Shown: positions 1 to 11,930, counted from the stretch's first letter. The stretch: 64,000 nucleotides of DNA from Wurfbainia villosa (GCA_025175895.1 CM046004.1:45063359-45127358), one strand, 5' to 3'. Made by a program: numbers and translations. Notes: generated from the sequence alone by a model not told the origin.

Positions 1-906
1 GTGTATGTGAATGGATGTGTGTAAAAAATTTATTATTTGAATCCTCGGGGTTGACGAGGCTAGATTAGTATTTAATTTTTGTAATTAAATACGACATTGT
101 TTAGCTGCTCATTTTAGTTTACTTTCGATCTAGATTATTTGTACACTCCTTCGTGGAGTATAGGATCGATGGATGTAAATTAAAATGTTTTATCTCGGCT
201 CGGAACTCTTTGGTGACTTGCGCACGGGAAAAGATGGAGCGGACGAGGTGGCCACACGACGGGATGCATATTGGAGGACAATGCCATAATAGTTGGAAAA
301 ATTCTGTTTTTTCCATATTTATTGCTTATTTGTTTTATATGCATGTTGTGTGTGATTTAAAATTCCTCATTTGCAATTTACTAAGTGGGAGAGGGATATT
401 TTAATTAATTCCCGCGGCATCCATTACAATTTGACGTGTGATGTGAACAAACTTGTGTGTTGGCTCTGAGTGCCTTCCTCCCTGCGGACGGGTTTGTTTG
501 CGGGTCACTAGGTCAAATAATGGTTATCGGAAATTATCTACGAGCATGTGTACTTCCACAGCGGTAAGGCACATAATCCGAAATAATTCCCTTAGTATCG
601 TGTAATGGTGTACACTTAGATGCAAATAAAAGTATCCTCCCCATCGGAGTCACTGCTTTTATTTGTAGGGCCAAAGAGGAACCAACTATTAATTTTATTT
701 GTCAAAAAGTAAGGTTGACAAGATAATAAAATTAATGGGTAAAACCTCCTCTTACAAATGTAGAATTCATATACGTCCACACAGCGTGACATGCGATCTT
801 CTCGGTGATTTGAGGTGTTGGTTGATTTTGGGATTTTATTGTTTTTGAGGAATCAATAATATTTGAAATCTAATATTTTGATCATTGTGATTTTTAGGAT
901 TTTCAA
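1..906 (+). other. Untranslated leader of Copia A; no gene
   Basis: No convincing coding frame. This is the AT-rich leader between the off-window 5' LTR and the gag start at 907. Positions about 186-400 match 53237-53450, where a similar leader piece sits in a mosaic. Shared landmarks are a TCTCGGCTCGGA stretch, a GGAGCGGACGAG stretch and an ACTAAGTGGGAGAGG stretch. The last resembles the polypurine tract of the same family, though no LTR follows it here. Confidence 0.6.
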
Positions 907-1113
907 ATGGCTTTCAACCCACTTGCTGTGATTTTAAAAGAAAATAAGCTTACTGGACCAAACTACATTGATTGAAAAAGAAATCTGGATATTGTCTTAA
1001 CTGCGGAGGAGTACAAATTTGTACTCTTCGAGGTCTGTCCTCCTAAGCCCACCGATGACTCTAATGAAAAGGAGAAAGAACGTTATAAGAAATGGGTCAA
1101 GGCATATGAGACA
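907..1113 (+). pseudogene. gag: Copia A gag N-terminus, truncated
   Basis: ATG at 907 opens MAFNPLAVILKENKLTGPNY, the usual start of a Copia gag capsid domain. Only about 69 codons remain, ending near KKWVKAYE. A TGA at 973-975 replaces the tryptophan usually found in the YxxW motif (TGG to TGA). The rest of gag, the zinc knuckle, protease and the integrase zinc finger are missing, and the frame runs straight into integrase sequence at about 1114. Not functional. Confidence 0.8.
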
Positions 1114-1908
1114 AGAGGTGGCTTTGAATACTTCGTCTCTTTTATAGACGATTATTCAAGGTATGGATACATTTACTTGATGCGCCGCAAGTCTAAATGC
1201 TTTGACAAGTTCAAAGAATTCAAGGCTGATGTGGAGAACGGTCAAGGTAAAAGTATCAAGACATTACGATCTGATCGTGGTGGCGAGTACCTCTTGGGAG
1301 AGTTTAGGAATTACTTATCAGAGGTTGGGATTCAATCCCAATTGTCTGCACCTGGCACACCCCAGCAGAATGGTGGAGCGGAGCGAAGGAATAGGACTCT
1401 TATGGAGATGGTCAGATCGATGATGAGTTATTCTGAGTTACCTATTTCGTTCTGGGGGTATGCATTGGATACGACAATGTATACTCTGAACTTGGTTCCA
1501 TCCAAATCAGCACCTTCTACCCCTGTAGAATTGTGGACTGGGCGAAAGCCTAGTCTAAGACATGTGCTGAAGGGAGATGCTGGTAAGTTGGAATCTCGTA
1601 CAGAAGTACGCTTGTTTGTTGGCTACCCTAAGGGAACGAAGGGTGGTTTATTCTATAGTCCTAGAGATCAGAAGGTGATCGTGAGTACGAATGCCAGATT
1701 TCTAGAGGAGGACTATGTGATGAACCACAAGCCCACGAGTAGGATTGTTCTTGAGGAAGTCCCGACGCAAGTACCAGCATACATGAGGAGACACCACAAG
1801 TCACTGCACCGCGTGTCACAGAGCATACACAGCAGGCACCTCGTCGTAGTGGGAGGGTTGTTAGACAACCCGATAGATTCATGTTTTTGGGAGAGTCTTC
1901 GGACTTAG
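1114..1908 (+). pseudogene. Copia A integrase core, fused in frame to gag remnant
   Basis: Integrase catalytic core on the same frame as the gag remnant. Visible motifs are SFIDDYSRYGYIY (first Asp), RSDRGGEY (second Asp) and TPQQNGGAERRNRT (Glu), so the D,D,E set is present. The HHCC zinc finger is absent because of the upstream deletion. The C-terminal part follows (FWGYALDTT, ELWTGRKPSL). The frame is lost near 1830-1860, after which the next domain reads in another frame. The product would integrate element cDNA; this copy is dead. Confidence 0.85.
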
Positions 1909-3497
1909 TCCCTGGTGAACATGAACCTGATCCCTGGACATATGACGAGGCAATCCAAGATAGAGATGCGGTATCTTGGCAAATAACAATGAATTCAGAG
2001 ATAGAATCTATGGATTCTAATCAGGTCTGGGAGCTAGTAGAGCCACCCGATGGTGTAAAAACCATTGGATGCAAGTGGATCTACAAGAGAAAGAGAGGAG
2101 TAGACGGGAAGGTTGAGACCTTCAAAGCTAGGCTTGTTGCGAAAGGGAATACTCAGAAAGAGGGTATCGATTATGAGGAGACCTTTTCGCCGGTAGCCAT
2201 GCTTAAGTCTATCCGGATTCTCTTATCTATAGCTGCTCATATGGATTATGAGATTTGGCAGATGGATGTCAAGACAGCTTTCCTTAATGAAAGTCTTGAG
2301 AACATCTATATGCGGCAACCAGAGGGATTCATTGCTAAAGGCAAAGAGCATCTTGTATGTAAGCTTAATCGGTCCATTTATGGATTGAAGCAAGCTTCTA
2401 GATCATGGAACATCCGCTTTGATGTGGTAATCTAGTCATATGGATTTATTCAAAGTTCGGATGAGCCTTGTGTATACAAGAGATGTGATGGAAACGTAGT
2501 GATGTTTCTTGTACTATACGTAGATAAAATTTTGTTAGTTGGCAACAATATCAAAGTGTTATCAGACGTAAGGGTATGGTTGTCAAAACAGTTTGATATG
2601 AAGGACTTGGGAGAAGTGGGACACATCCTTGGGATCAAAGTTATAAGGGATCGCAAGAAAAGGATGTTGTGCTTATCTCAAGCTTCATACATTGACACTA
2701 TCCTTGCTTGTTTTAGCATGCAGAACTCTAAGAAAGGTTTTCTACCTTTTAGGCATGGAGTTCCTTTATCTAAAGAGATGTGTCCCAAAACATCAAAGGA
2801 GATAGAGGACATGAAGGCGGTTCCTTATGCTTCGGTAGTAGGAAGCCTTATGTATGCTATGCTATGTACGAGACCGGATATCTACTTTGTCGTGGGCATG
2901 GTTAGCAGATATCAGAGTAATCCTGGACAGGGACATTGGACTGCGGTAAAGCATATATTGAAGTACCTGAGAAGGACTAGGGATTATATGCTGGTTTACT
3001 AGGCAGATCAATTAGTCCCTGTGGGTTACATGGATTCAGATTTCCAATCAGATAGGGAAAAGAGTAAGTCTACCTCGGGGTTTGTGTTTACTTTTGGAGG
3101 TGGAGCCATAGTATGGAGGAGTGTCAAGCAGAAATGCGTGGCAGACTCTACCATGGAAGCTGAGTATGTGGCAGCCTCTGAGGCAGCCAAGGAAGCTGTA
3201 TGGCTCAGGAACTTCTTGATGGACTTGGATGTGATTCCTGGTTTGCCCAGAACTATCACAATTTATTGTGATAACAGTGGTGCAGTTGCAAACTCGAAGG
3301 AACCACGAGCCCATAAGGCGAGTAAACACATAGAGCGCAAGTACCACCTTATACGAGAGATCGTAAAGCGAGGAGAAGTTGCTGTCGCCAAGATTGCATC
3401 AGAGGATAACCTGGCGGATCCATTCACTAAGTCCCTTCCAGCGAAAGCGTTTGATAGGCATGTGGAGGACATGGGGATCAGATGTATGGCAGAGTGA
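1860..3497 (+). pseudogene. Copia A reverse transcriptase and RNase H, inactive
   Basis: One reading frame from about 1860 to the stop at 3495-3497, broken by stops at 2433-2435 and 3000-3002. RT motifs are QVWELVEPPDGVKTIGCKW, QMDVKTAFLNE and YGLKQASRSW. The catalytic YVDD box reads YVDK at 2517-2528 (GAT AAA), which removes an essential metal-binding Asp. RNase H keeps YMDSDFQSD, TMEAEY and YCDNSGA and ends in NLADPFTKSL. A close relative at 31760-32837 keeps YVDD. Confidence 0.9.
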
Positions 3498-3514
3498 TGA
3501 CGGCATAGTCTTTT

Positions 3515-3530
3515 AGTATAAGTGGGAGAT
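3515..3530 (+). other. Polypurine tract of Copia A
   Basis: AGTATAAGTGGGAGAT lies directly before the TG of the 3' LTR, the expected place for plus-strand DNA priming. Confidence 0.8.
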
Positions 3531-4467
3531 TGTTGGAATGTATACTGAAAGCCTAGCTCTTTTTGTATGAACATTTTATTTTGGAATAAGAATCACATGA
3601 TCATTGTTTGCACTTTATATATTTATTATATATGTGTGCATATTGTCTAATATTTTACATTGTAGATAACATGGTGCTTGGTGTGGCACAGAAGATCATG
3701 TTATCAGTCCCTTGTAAAATATAAGTAGAGGCTCACGACCAAGATGGTTTTGGACAAACCATTGGCATGGTTGTAGTGTAGCTTGGTATTGTTTTGTCTT
3801 GAACATAAAGTTACACTAGTACACTTAGGTGTATTGAGCAGGACCGACATAGAGGTGATTCAATTTAGTACTGACTACATAATTGAATCGGACCTCGGAT
3901 ATTATGTTGTGCATGCTCTTAATCCCGATATAATAACGGGCACATGTACTTAGTATTTATTTCTTTGATTTACCAGAGGGTGAGATTTAGATGGATTAAA
4001 TCAATATGCCCGGTAAGTTGGGAAATGATATTATTTACATGGTGTGTCGTTGATTATAGGAGGAAACCGTGTCATATATATTAGGTTGATGATGTCCCCT
4101 TGAGGAGCTCATAAGGTTCATCATGTAAACCCAGCTGGTTGACTTAGTCAACATGATGATAAGGTTGAGTGGTACTACTCGAGGAATTAGATGTTAATTA
4201 ATTGATGGTCAGTAAATCAATTAATTGACGGACATTCGATATCTTAAACACGGGGAGATTAATGTACGAATAATATATGGAGCCCATATTAATTTATGGG
4301 GGTTGGTGAGGTAGTTCAATGATGATCCTCTAGTGGAATGGAACATCATTGATGGATCAAGTTTGTGTGGTTCCGATCCATCGGGTGGCCAAGATCCAAC
4401 TCCTCCTTATGGTCCCTATCGTAGCCTAATATAATCCTTGTGAAGTCTAGATCCAAGAATGTAAAAC

Positions 4468-4762
4468 AAAACCTAGAACCAACGGTTGGGATTAAATCCC
4501 TAGATCCGATGGTTAGGATGAAACCCTAGAACCAACGGTTGGGATTAAATCCCTAGATCCGATGGTTAGGATGAAACCCTAGAATCGATGATTGGGATTA
4601 AATCCCTTGATCCGACGGATGGGATGAAACCCTAGATCTGATGGTTGGGATGAAATCCTAGATCCGACGGTTGGGATGAAACCCTAGATCCGACGGTTGG
4701 GATAAAACCCTAGATCCGACGGTGGAGATTAAATCCCTAGATCCGACGGTGGAGATTAAAGG
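4468..4762 (+). repeat. 26-bp tandem array in A LTR, about 11 units
   Basis: Units of 26-27 bp built on GATCCGACGGTTGGGAT followed by GAAACCCTA or TAAATCCCTA. Shorter versions occur at the same LTR position at 47590-47810, 33776-33895, 52630-52745 and 55375-55490. The array lies just upstream of the TATA box, so it is in U3. Confidence 0.85.
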
Positions 4763-4779
4763 AGGCTTAAGCCCAATTC

Positions 4780-4787
4780 TATAAATA
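4780..4787 (+). promoter_or_regulatory. TATA box of A LTR
   Basis: TATAAATA about 20 bp downstream of the tandem array. The same box occurs in the truncated A LTR near 47832. Confidence 0.6.
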
Positions 4788-5610
4788 GAAGGCTTAAGCT
4801 TGGGCGGCAAGGATAATTGAATTGGAGTTAGGGTTTGGCTCTTCTCAAAGTGGGCGGCTAGGGTTTGGAGCAAAAGCTTGGGCGGCAACCATCTTCCTTC
4901 TCCTTGTTGTCGGCGCCCATCTTCCTCCATCAAGACTTGGCTGGTGCCCATCCTCTAGGCCTCTCTCTTATTCCTTGGCCGGCGGTTCTCCTTCCATTGG
5001 TGGTCGGCGTTCACTCCTCCATACTCTCCAAAGTGGCCGGCGGTTCTCCTTCCATTGGTGGCCGGCGCCTCATCCACTTGTTCCTTGGCCGGCGGTTGCA
5101 TCAAATTCTCTAATTTGGTGGCCGGTTCTAGAAAGGATAGGTATTTGTTGGTTCTTCTCTTTGTTCGCAGCGGACAAGGAAGGGAAGAACGCAATCTAGA
5201 AGGCTTCTACTCATGGAGGATCTTCGTCCACACGTCGTCCACGAGAAGGATAGGACATACGGTAGAAGATCGTAAGGTATAAAGTTTTATAACTTTATTT
5301 TCAGATCTGAGCATGTTTCTTTTAGTGTTGATTATACATGTTTGCGTATGTATATATATTATATAATCATGGACCCCGAAGACAAACACAAAAAATTGGC
5401 GATCCGTCCGTCATCTCTTCCGCGGCTAATCAACTAGAAGAGTTGTATTGCTTGAACAACTAGTTTGTTCAAGCAACCACTCAAGTTGTTAGCACGACGA
5501 CGAATAGGTTGTGCTAAGGAAACTCATCCCATCCGGATTAATTCTTTCATTAGTGAAAATTTTAATCTGGGGACATGGGAGCCAATGAGCCTCCGAAGCA
5601 ACGACCAATA

Positions 5611-7502
5611 AATATTGTAATTTTAGGGTTAAAGACAAATCTAGAAACATAAACCCTAGAACCATTCTACCTAGGGAGTCCATTAGGAAGGTAGAAAATC
5701 ACCTAGGCATTAACCCTAAGAAGGGTAGGTATATGCCTAGGAAGTGACATTCCCAAAAGATGAATGAAAAATCAAAATTGGGAAAATTAGAGATAGAGAA
5801 GAAAGCCTTGAGGTTAAGGCTTGAGAAATTGGAGAAGACCATTAGGAAGATGCAAAATCAAATTAAGGGGTCTAATGATCAAAGCCTAGGGTCTAGGAGG
5901 CAAAAACCATCAAAGGGCAAGAAAGGCTTATGTCACAAACCTATGCCCAAGAAGACCTACCACAATATTCCATTTGATTATGGAACTCAATCTAGGTCTA
6001 GAAAAACTAAGGTTACTAGGGAAGCTATCCCTAATGCTAACCATGGTGTGTGCCTAGTGGCTAAGGTTTCAAGGAAACCTAGGGAAGCCACTAAGAAGGT
6101 TACAAGGGTAGTTACCCCTAGAGTTAACGTAGGTAAGACCACAATGACCAAGGCTTCTAAGCCTAAAAGGGTCATAAGGAAGGTACTAAGGGAGGATATC
6201 CCTAGTGAGTACCTAGTAAACCCAAGAAGCTCCAATAGGTATTGGATTTCTAATAGCATGATTCCATCATGCTAAATGAGTTGGGATTTTTTCAACCCTA
6301 AGTGGATGGGTAGTTAACCTAACCATGATAGAGTTGGCACTTTAGGGCATTTTCAAGATTATGTGATACCTTGGAAATCAGATTGAATTTATATCCTAAA
6401 AGATTTTAGGATGTGCCTATATATTTTGAGAACTATGAAAAATTGATCAAATTGACACAATTAGATTTAAAGGTCTTGGTGTGCCATTTTTGGGTATTTG
6501 CACACTTGGGAGAAAGTTAGTGTTATGGCAGATTGGGTATAACTATAACAAATGGAAATTAATACTAAAACATAAATATTATTATACCTTCAAATTTTAT
6601 TTGCCATGATTTGTTTGCCATATGTCATGTCATGACATCATAATTATTTTTAATTATTTAATATGTCATGATAATACCTAGGGTTAATTTTTTGTGTCAT
6701 GTTGTGCTTAGGTTTATGTCTTATGCCATGACATCATGATTTTTGGCACATGCTTTTTTTATGTAATCTTATATGCCATAATCATCATTCATGCATTTAA
6801 GTTAATTGAAATTGATTTAAGGACTATGACATGATTTGAAGTCTCATGTATAAGGGAATCAAATAGTGTTGCGTAGAAAAATACATGAGGCCTTAGATTA
6901 GGATGAACTAAACCCACATCTCACATCAAATTAACTTGTGTGTGTAATGATAAACCTTAGATACATGTGAGGTGCTAGGAAATGAGTTAAGTTCAAGGTG
7001 CATAGATGTTGCATCTATATGAACTCAAACTCATCTCAATCATATGTATAAATCACGAGGAAAGCTAGTATACAAGTCATGTATACTTAGCCCATAGACC
7101 ATTATTGAAATTAAGGTTTTGAAAACATGTTAAAATCATTTTGAAAAACCTTAGTGAAGCCTATCTTTTAATAGCAATCACCATTGAGAAGACTGAAACA
7201 AAGTTGGCTAAAAATATTGAAAGTTTCAATGGTTTTGAACTTTGTATTATTCTTTTAATTTAAAAGTTATTTTTATAGAAAACTATTTTTTCCCTATAGT
7301 GTTTGGCAAAGTAATGTGTGGCTGAAATTTTAAATTTTTTTAAATTTTCAATAATTATTTATGCATTTCTGAAGTTCGTCTGAAAATTCAGTTTCAAAAA
7401 TTTCAGAAACCAGTCGAGGCGGCGCCTCGACAAGAGATGCTATCATTCGACTGGAAGCTTTCTAAGTCAACTGTTATCACTGGTTTTACCAATGTTGGTT
7501 CT
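5611..7502 (+). mobile_element. Fragment E3 of the gag-only retrotransposon family
   Basis: Matches the 3' half of element E1 (about 21830-23400) in gag coding sequence and in the downstream non-coding part. It keeps repeated 'gtgccattttgggtattt' and 'catgccatgacatcatgat' style stretches. Left edge cut by element A, right edge by the LTR of Gypsy C at 7503. From 6276 to 7502 I see no gene. Confidence 0.75.
5640..6275 (+). pseudogene. gag: C-terminal part of E-family gag
   Basis: Open from 5760 to 6275 (171 residues); homology continues upstream past a TGA at 5745-5747. The product begins with a heptad-rich coiled-coil stretch (KLEIEKKALRLRLEKLEK), then a very basic tail containing PKKTYHNIPFDYGT, SRSRKTK, KPKRVIRKV and the terminal SSNRYW motif. 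All of these line up in order with the C-terminal 170 residues of E1 gag. It is not a host gene. Confidence 0.75.
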
Positions 7503-9241
7503 TGTCACGCTCCGGAGGTGTTCCCTGTCCGACCAACGGACGGAATCCCTCCCTTATGACAATTTAGAATACAATCGATACAAAACCATATAGTCGCAGC
7601 CAACACATCAAGAATGATATATATAAGAAAACCAACAGCGGAAGACTATCACAAAAGAGTTATAAACTCAACAAAACTGCATACCGATATGACTGACCAT
7701 AGAATAAAGAAAATACCGTAACAAATCTTTAAAGGTATGTGTAAACACCAACAAATGTCCAACAATACAAACCACCATATGAATCCAAGTTCATAACAAG
7801 AAACATAGGATAATCCAAAAGTCAGGACCCTTGGATGTGAGTAGAGATGGTATCAACAAGCGATGCTCGAAGCACGTCACACAGTTTTCTACTTGCCACC
7901 TGGGCGACAAGAAAACCCAGGGTCTGTGGTGGCGAGTATAAAACTCAGTGGTAATGCGAAAGATCGTGCATGCATATCATATAACACATGAGGGTCAATG
8001 ATATACAATCTAAAGGTAGAACAGATAACCACCAGTATAATATAACCAATGCATATACTAAAAGATCAACTGAACAACATACGGTACTACCATACCTAAA
8101 GATTTGCAATGCTACTTGAGCACATATACCACAATCTAACACATACAATATGGAAGAACAACACTACCTCTATAATCAATAACCGCCTTCTGAACATTCT
8201 ATAACAAATACAACAACGAACCTGGTCAATCCCATACCCCATCATGATACTGGTTAAAGGTATACAATAGTCCGATCAACATGTACACTGGTATCCCACA
8301 CACAACCATATAGAATATGCAAGTAGCATGCAAGATGATGTACAATCATATGCAACAAACATAGCTCAAACAAATGCAACAACACAATAAGTATATATAG
8401 ACTATATTATATATATACTGATCAGATAACACACACACACCACACATGGCAATGTAGATGCATGGTCATGCCTGTACACCCCACTCGCTACCATGACCCT
8501 AGTGTGACCTAGGTGGCACGACATGACAACTGTCACAACTCAACAACTACCACTACTCTCGAGTGGTCGAGTGGGTAGTATAAATAAGTAGCGATAAGCT
8601 AAATAGCTATAAGCTACACAACGGAGGTCCCTGCTACTGACCACCCCCACTGTCACTACCCAAGAGTGGTCGAGTGCCACACACACAGGACAAACTGCAC
8701 GCAACCCCAATTACCACAATCAATAGTGGCCGAGTGCATCACAACATATAATCTGCCCTCACACCAGCTACTACTACCATGAGTAACTGTGGAGGCAGAA
8801 TGACTGACGACCCTCTCACCACAAGGGAGACCAAGTCGTCAGCATGCATGTAAATGGAATGATTACACAACCACACACTCTCTAACCCACTAGTATGTCA
8901 TACTCAACTAACAATAAACCATGCCAGGACCTCCAACCTGTAGCGACACACTATTGACAACCCACACCACCATACACAGATACATGATCCGTAATAGATA
9001 TACAACGTAAAAGAATATGATACACCACTCAACTCTACGTCTAGGACGTCGCCCACCCCCGGATGATTTATCCTGATGACACGAATCAAGTCTACAACCT
9101 CACTCAGCTATGTACACATAGATAAGGATCTATAGGTCCACTTACCATAACGTCTATAATTTATAACGATGATGAACGAAATGTAACAACAATAACAGAG
9201 CATCCCAAAGTGCAAAGACTAAGTATCAAGAAATAGAATAA
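7503..9241 (-). repeat. 3' LTR of Gypsy C1, outer part
   Basis: Starts TGTCACGCTCCGGAGGTG on the plus strand. Continues at 26414 after element D1. AT-rich with CA-rich runs (near 8430) and repeated 'agtggtcgagtg' stretches around 8560-8740. No gene. A partial copy lies at 50881-51713. Confidence 0.8.
9237..9241. other. Target-site duplication of D1, left copy
   Basis: AATAA immediately left of D1; the identical AATAA lies at 26409-26413 right of it. Confidence 0.85.
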
Positions 9242-9438
9242 TGTTGGATCGAAGCGGATCGCTAGAGGGGGGTGAATAGCGATAAAACTTTTTTCTTTTC
9301 TTTTCGTTCGTTAAAACTCGAGAGATAATTAATTGCAGCGGAAATGTAAATGTAAAGTAAAAAGAGACAAAGGAGTTTTACTTGGTTTGTAGCCTTCGGC
9401 TACTACTCTAAGGCCCTAGCGGTCCTCGACCACGTACG

Positions 9439-11652
9439 TGTTAGTAATATATGAGAGATGTCCTAAGGTAATCGCATTATGTATGAACCATTTATATGAT
9501 AAATGAAGATTCACTATTTGAGTATACATGTTTTATGTATTTGATTGGATCTTAAACTCATTTACTGAATGTCCACGATACGATTCACAAAGATGAGAGA
9601 ATTTGTGATTGGATCACAACTAGTGAGTATCTCTACATGTGTAATTGTGATGTATCGAATTATCCTAGTCGATGAATTGATGGATTTGGACACCATCAAT
9701 TCGCCGAGGCTAGCACGAGGTATACTCCTTGGTGTATCCAAGCGGTGATTCTCACCGGCCTGGAGACATTGTGATGTCCGGAGTTAATCGTGGATGCTAG
9801 TTATGGTAACTAGTTCATTGGAGTGACCAAATCGTAAGACTTCATATGGTTCTCTGCATATATAGATATGTCAATGAAGTTCTTACGTGGCTTAAGTGCG
9901 ATGTTCCTTTGACTTGCGGTATTCAAGTCATCTTGATCATGGAGACTTATGCTTTGACATCTTAAGCAAACATCTCCGAGGAGATGTGGACCCGGATGAT
10001 TGGGTATAAGTCAAGTGATCGAAGGTGTTTGAATAGCCTATAAAGGATTCACCACTCCTTGCAGGAGATGTATACCCATGGCCTCGCCGGATTGTTACTA
10101 AAGTCTTTGGCCAAAGCATTACATGTTTAGAGTAAGGTACTCTTCGATACATGTGGAGTAACTAGAATCCGTGGGGACGAGGAAATGATACTTGGGCTAG
10201 GTGTGACGTAGTCGACCTAGTGGGTGACACAATAGACCATGTCCTGAACCAAGTGGGTATAAGATGAGTGAAGGGAATGGGGCACGATTCATTCGAGCCA
10301 TCAAGGATTTCAGAAATAGTTCTGGATCAACCGTTGATCTTTTCGGTTAATTGGGGATCATGATGTACTACTAGGTGCCACTCATGATCGTTCTATAATT
10401 AATGGTTAATTATAGATGGACAACATAAACCGAGAACCTATTTGGTCACACGCACAACGAGTGTAATCCAAAGGATTTAAAACGAGCTTGAGAATGGGAT
10501 TCTCAGACCGAGAGAAACTATGTTTGGTTGGACCAAACATAAAGCGAGCATGAAATTGTTTCAGTCGCAATGGAAGCATGGATGGGCCGTGTCTTATGAA
10601 GACATAATGGATGAACCAAAATGGTTTGGTTCTAATCCAATGGATGAGAATAAACCAAAGGGTTTGGTTTATATTAAACGAATGAACCAAAGGTTGGTTC
10701 GGTTCGTTTTAACTTAAAATAAACCATCATGGTTTGGTTTATTTTAACTTATCTTAATGGCGCGGGTTAACGGGCTTTATGGATATGATCCATTAACCAT
10801 TAAGAGAATTAGTTCTCTATAAAATAGGGCTTAAACCCTAACCCTAACCCTAATCTAGTTTTGGCCGCCCAACCTAGTTGCCGCCCACCCCTTGAAGGAG
10901 TATTCGGCGCCAACACCTTCATTGCCGCCGCCCAGCTTTTGTGCCGCCGTCCAAGTCCTTGCCGGCGACCAAGCTTCAGCCGGTGAACACTCCGGCGACC
11001 CTCCGGTGATCTCCTATAGGTTTGGCATCAAGGTGATGCTTTTCTTTCCTTGGTTGGCCGGCGCCTATATCCTCCACCAAGCTGTCCAGTTTTCTGGACA
11101 GCTTCTCCTCCTCTCGTCGGAGCGTCGTTTGGACGACGGTTAGTGCTCCGACAGCGGCTAACTTAGCGGGGATTTGATCTCCGGTAATCCTCTGAGGTGG
11201 AGGACGAAGGATTCGTCAATTGGTTGACGAATACCTCTCCGGAGAAGCGAGTTTTTGAGAACTCGTTTTAGGATCCGAATTTGGATTCGGATCGTGATCA
11301 TCTCTCGATCACGTCGTCTTCAACACGAGGCTAGTAACCCGTACGAAGACGAAGCTCGTGACTTAGCGAAGTCATCCTGAGGAGCTCGGCGTGGATACGG
11401 ATAGAGACGATTCTTACGAGGATCGTTCTGGTTGATGCCGTTCCCGCTACACGTCATACGAAAGGTATAACGTAGATAATTTCTTTTATTGCAAATTTTA
11501 ATTTACGGTTATGTCTACACTTGTTGTAATAGCATGCGTGTGTTGTGTGTGTTGTAATAAATATAGATTTATTATTTTTAATTGCTTCCGCTGTGCTCAT
11601 ATTTACGAAACATGATCGAACACACACACGCCGCGGTGCCGAAAACCCAACA
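9439..11652 (+). mobile_element. Solo LTR of family B (2214 bp)
   Basis: Begins TGTTAGTAATATATGAGAG and ends GAAAACCCAACA, flanked on both sides by GTACG (9434-9438 and 11653-11657). The uninterrupted target reads CACGTACGGAGGGC in the sister LTR at about 19169. No internal region is present, so this is the scar of unequal recombination between two LTRs. A second solo copy is at 47875-50053. Confidence 0.95.
10818..10825 (+). promoter_or_regulatory. TATA box of solo B LTR
   Basis: TATAAAAT followed 30-40 bp later by AACCCTAACCCTAACCC. The same box is at 49244-49251 in the second B LTR. Confidence 0.5.
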
Positions 11653-11930
11653 GTACGGAGGGCAAAAACACTAAAGAACTCCTCCCCTTTAGAGGTAGGA
11701 GTTTAATTGATACAAGTAAAACACAAAGCTTGAGGTAGAGGGACACTCCCCCTCTCCTTGTTATGATAAAAGCTCTGAAAATGAAAGTACTAAACTGAAA
11801 TAAAACTCTAACCGATGTAATAAAATGAAAACAAATAAACCTAGACGTTGGAGAAGAAGCACTTCGTTGTTGAAGAAGTTGTAGCTTTGCGGAGGCTTAG
11901 AATTGATGATGAAACCCTAGGTTAGGACCT

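Larger units (their letters stand above)
1..5610 (+). mobile_element. Copia retrotransposon A, 3' part of a decayed copy
   Basis: Decayed Ty1/Copia element on the plus strand. In order it shows a leader, a gag start, an integrase core, reverse transcriptase, RNase H, a polypurine tract and a 3' LTR. The order IN before RT is diagnostic of Copia. The 5' LTR and PBS lie left of the window. The coding part is broken by an internal deletion, a frameshift and several stops. The right edge abuts gag-only fragment E3, so A probably inserted into that older element. Sublineage (Tork/Angela-like or other) cannot be fixed by eye. Confidence 0.85.
3531..5610 (+). repeat. 3' LTR of Copia A (about 2.08 kb)
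   Basis: Starts TGTTGGAATGTATACTG after the polypurine tract. The right end is placed at 5610 by comparison with the copy ending GACCAACA at 50882; here the terminal CA looks mutated to TA. The LTR holds a 26-bp tandem array (4468-4762), a TATA box, and GC-richer sequence with repeated GGCCGGCG-type runs downstream of it. Long open frames inside it are by-products of repeats, not genes. Confidence 0.8.

Noticed and set aside
4822..5199. 125-codon frame downstream of the A LTR TATA box
   Set aside because: Lies in LTR sequence with repeated GGCCGGCGG; relatives at 50060-50400 do not keep the frame.
10836..10862. AACCCTAACCCTAACCC telomere-like run in solo B LTR
   Set aside because: Only about three units inside a conserved LTR; not a telomere or interstitial array.
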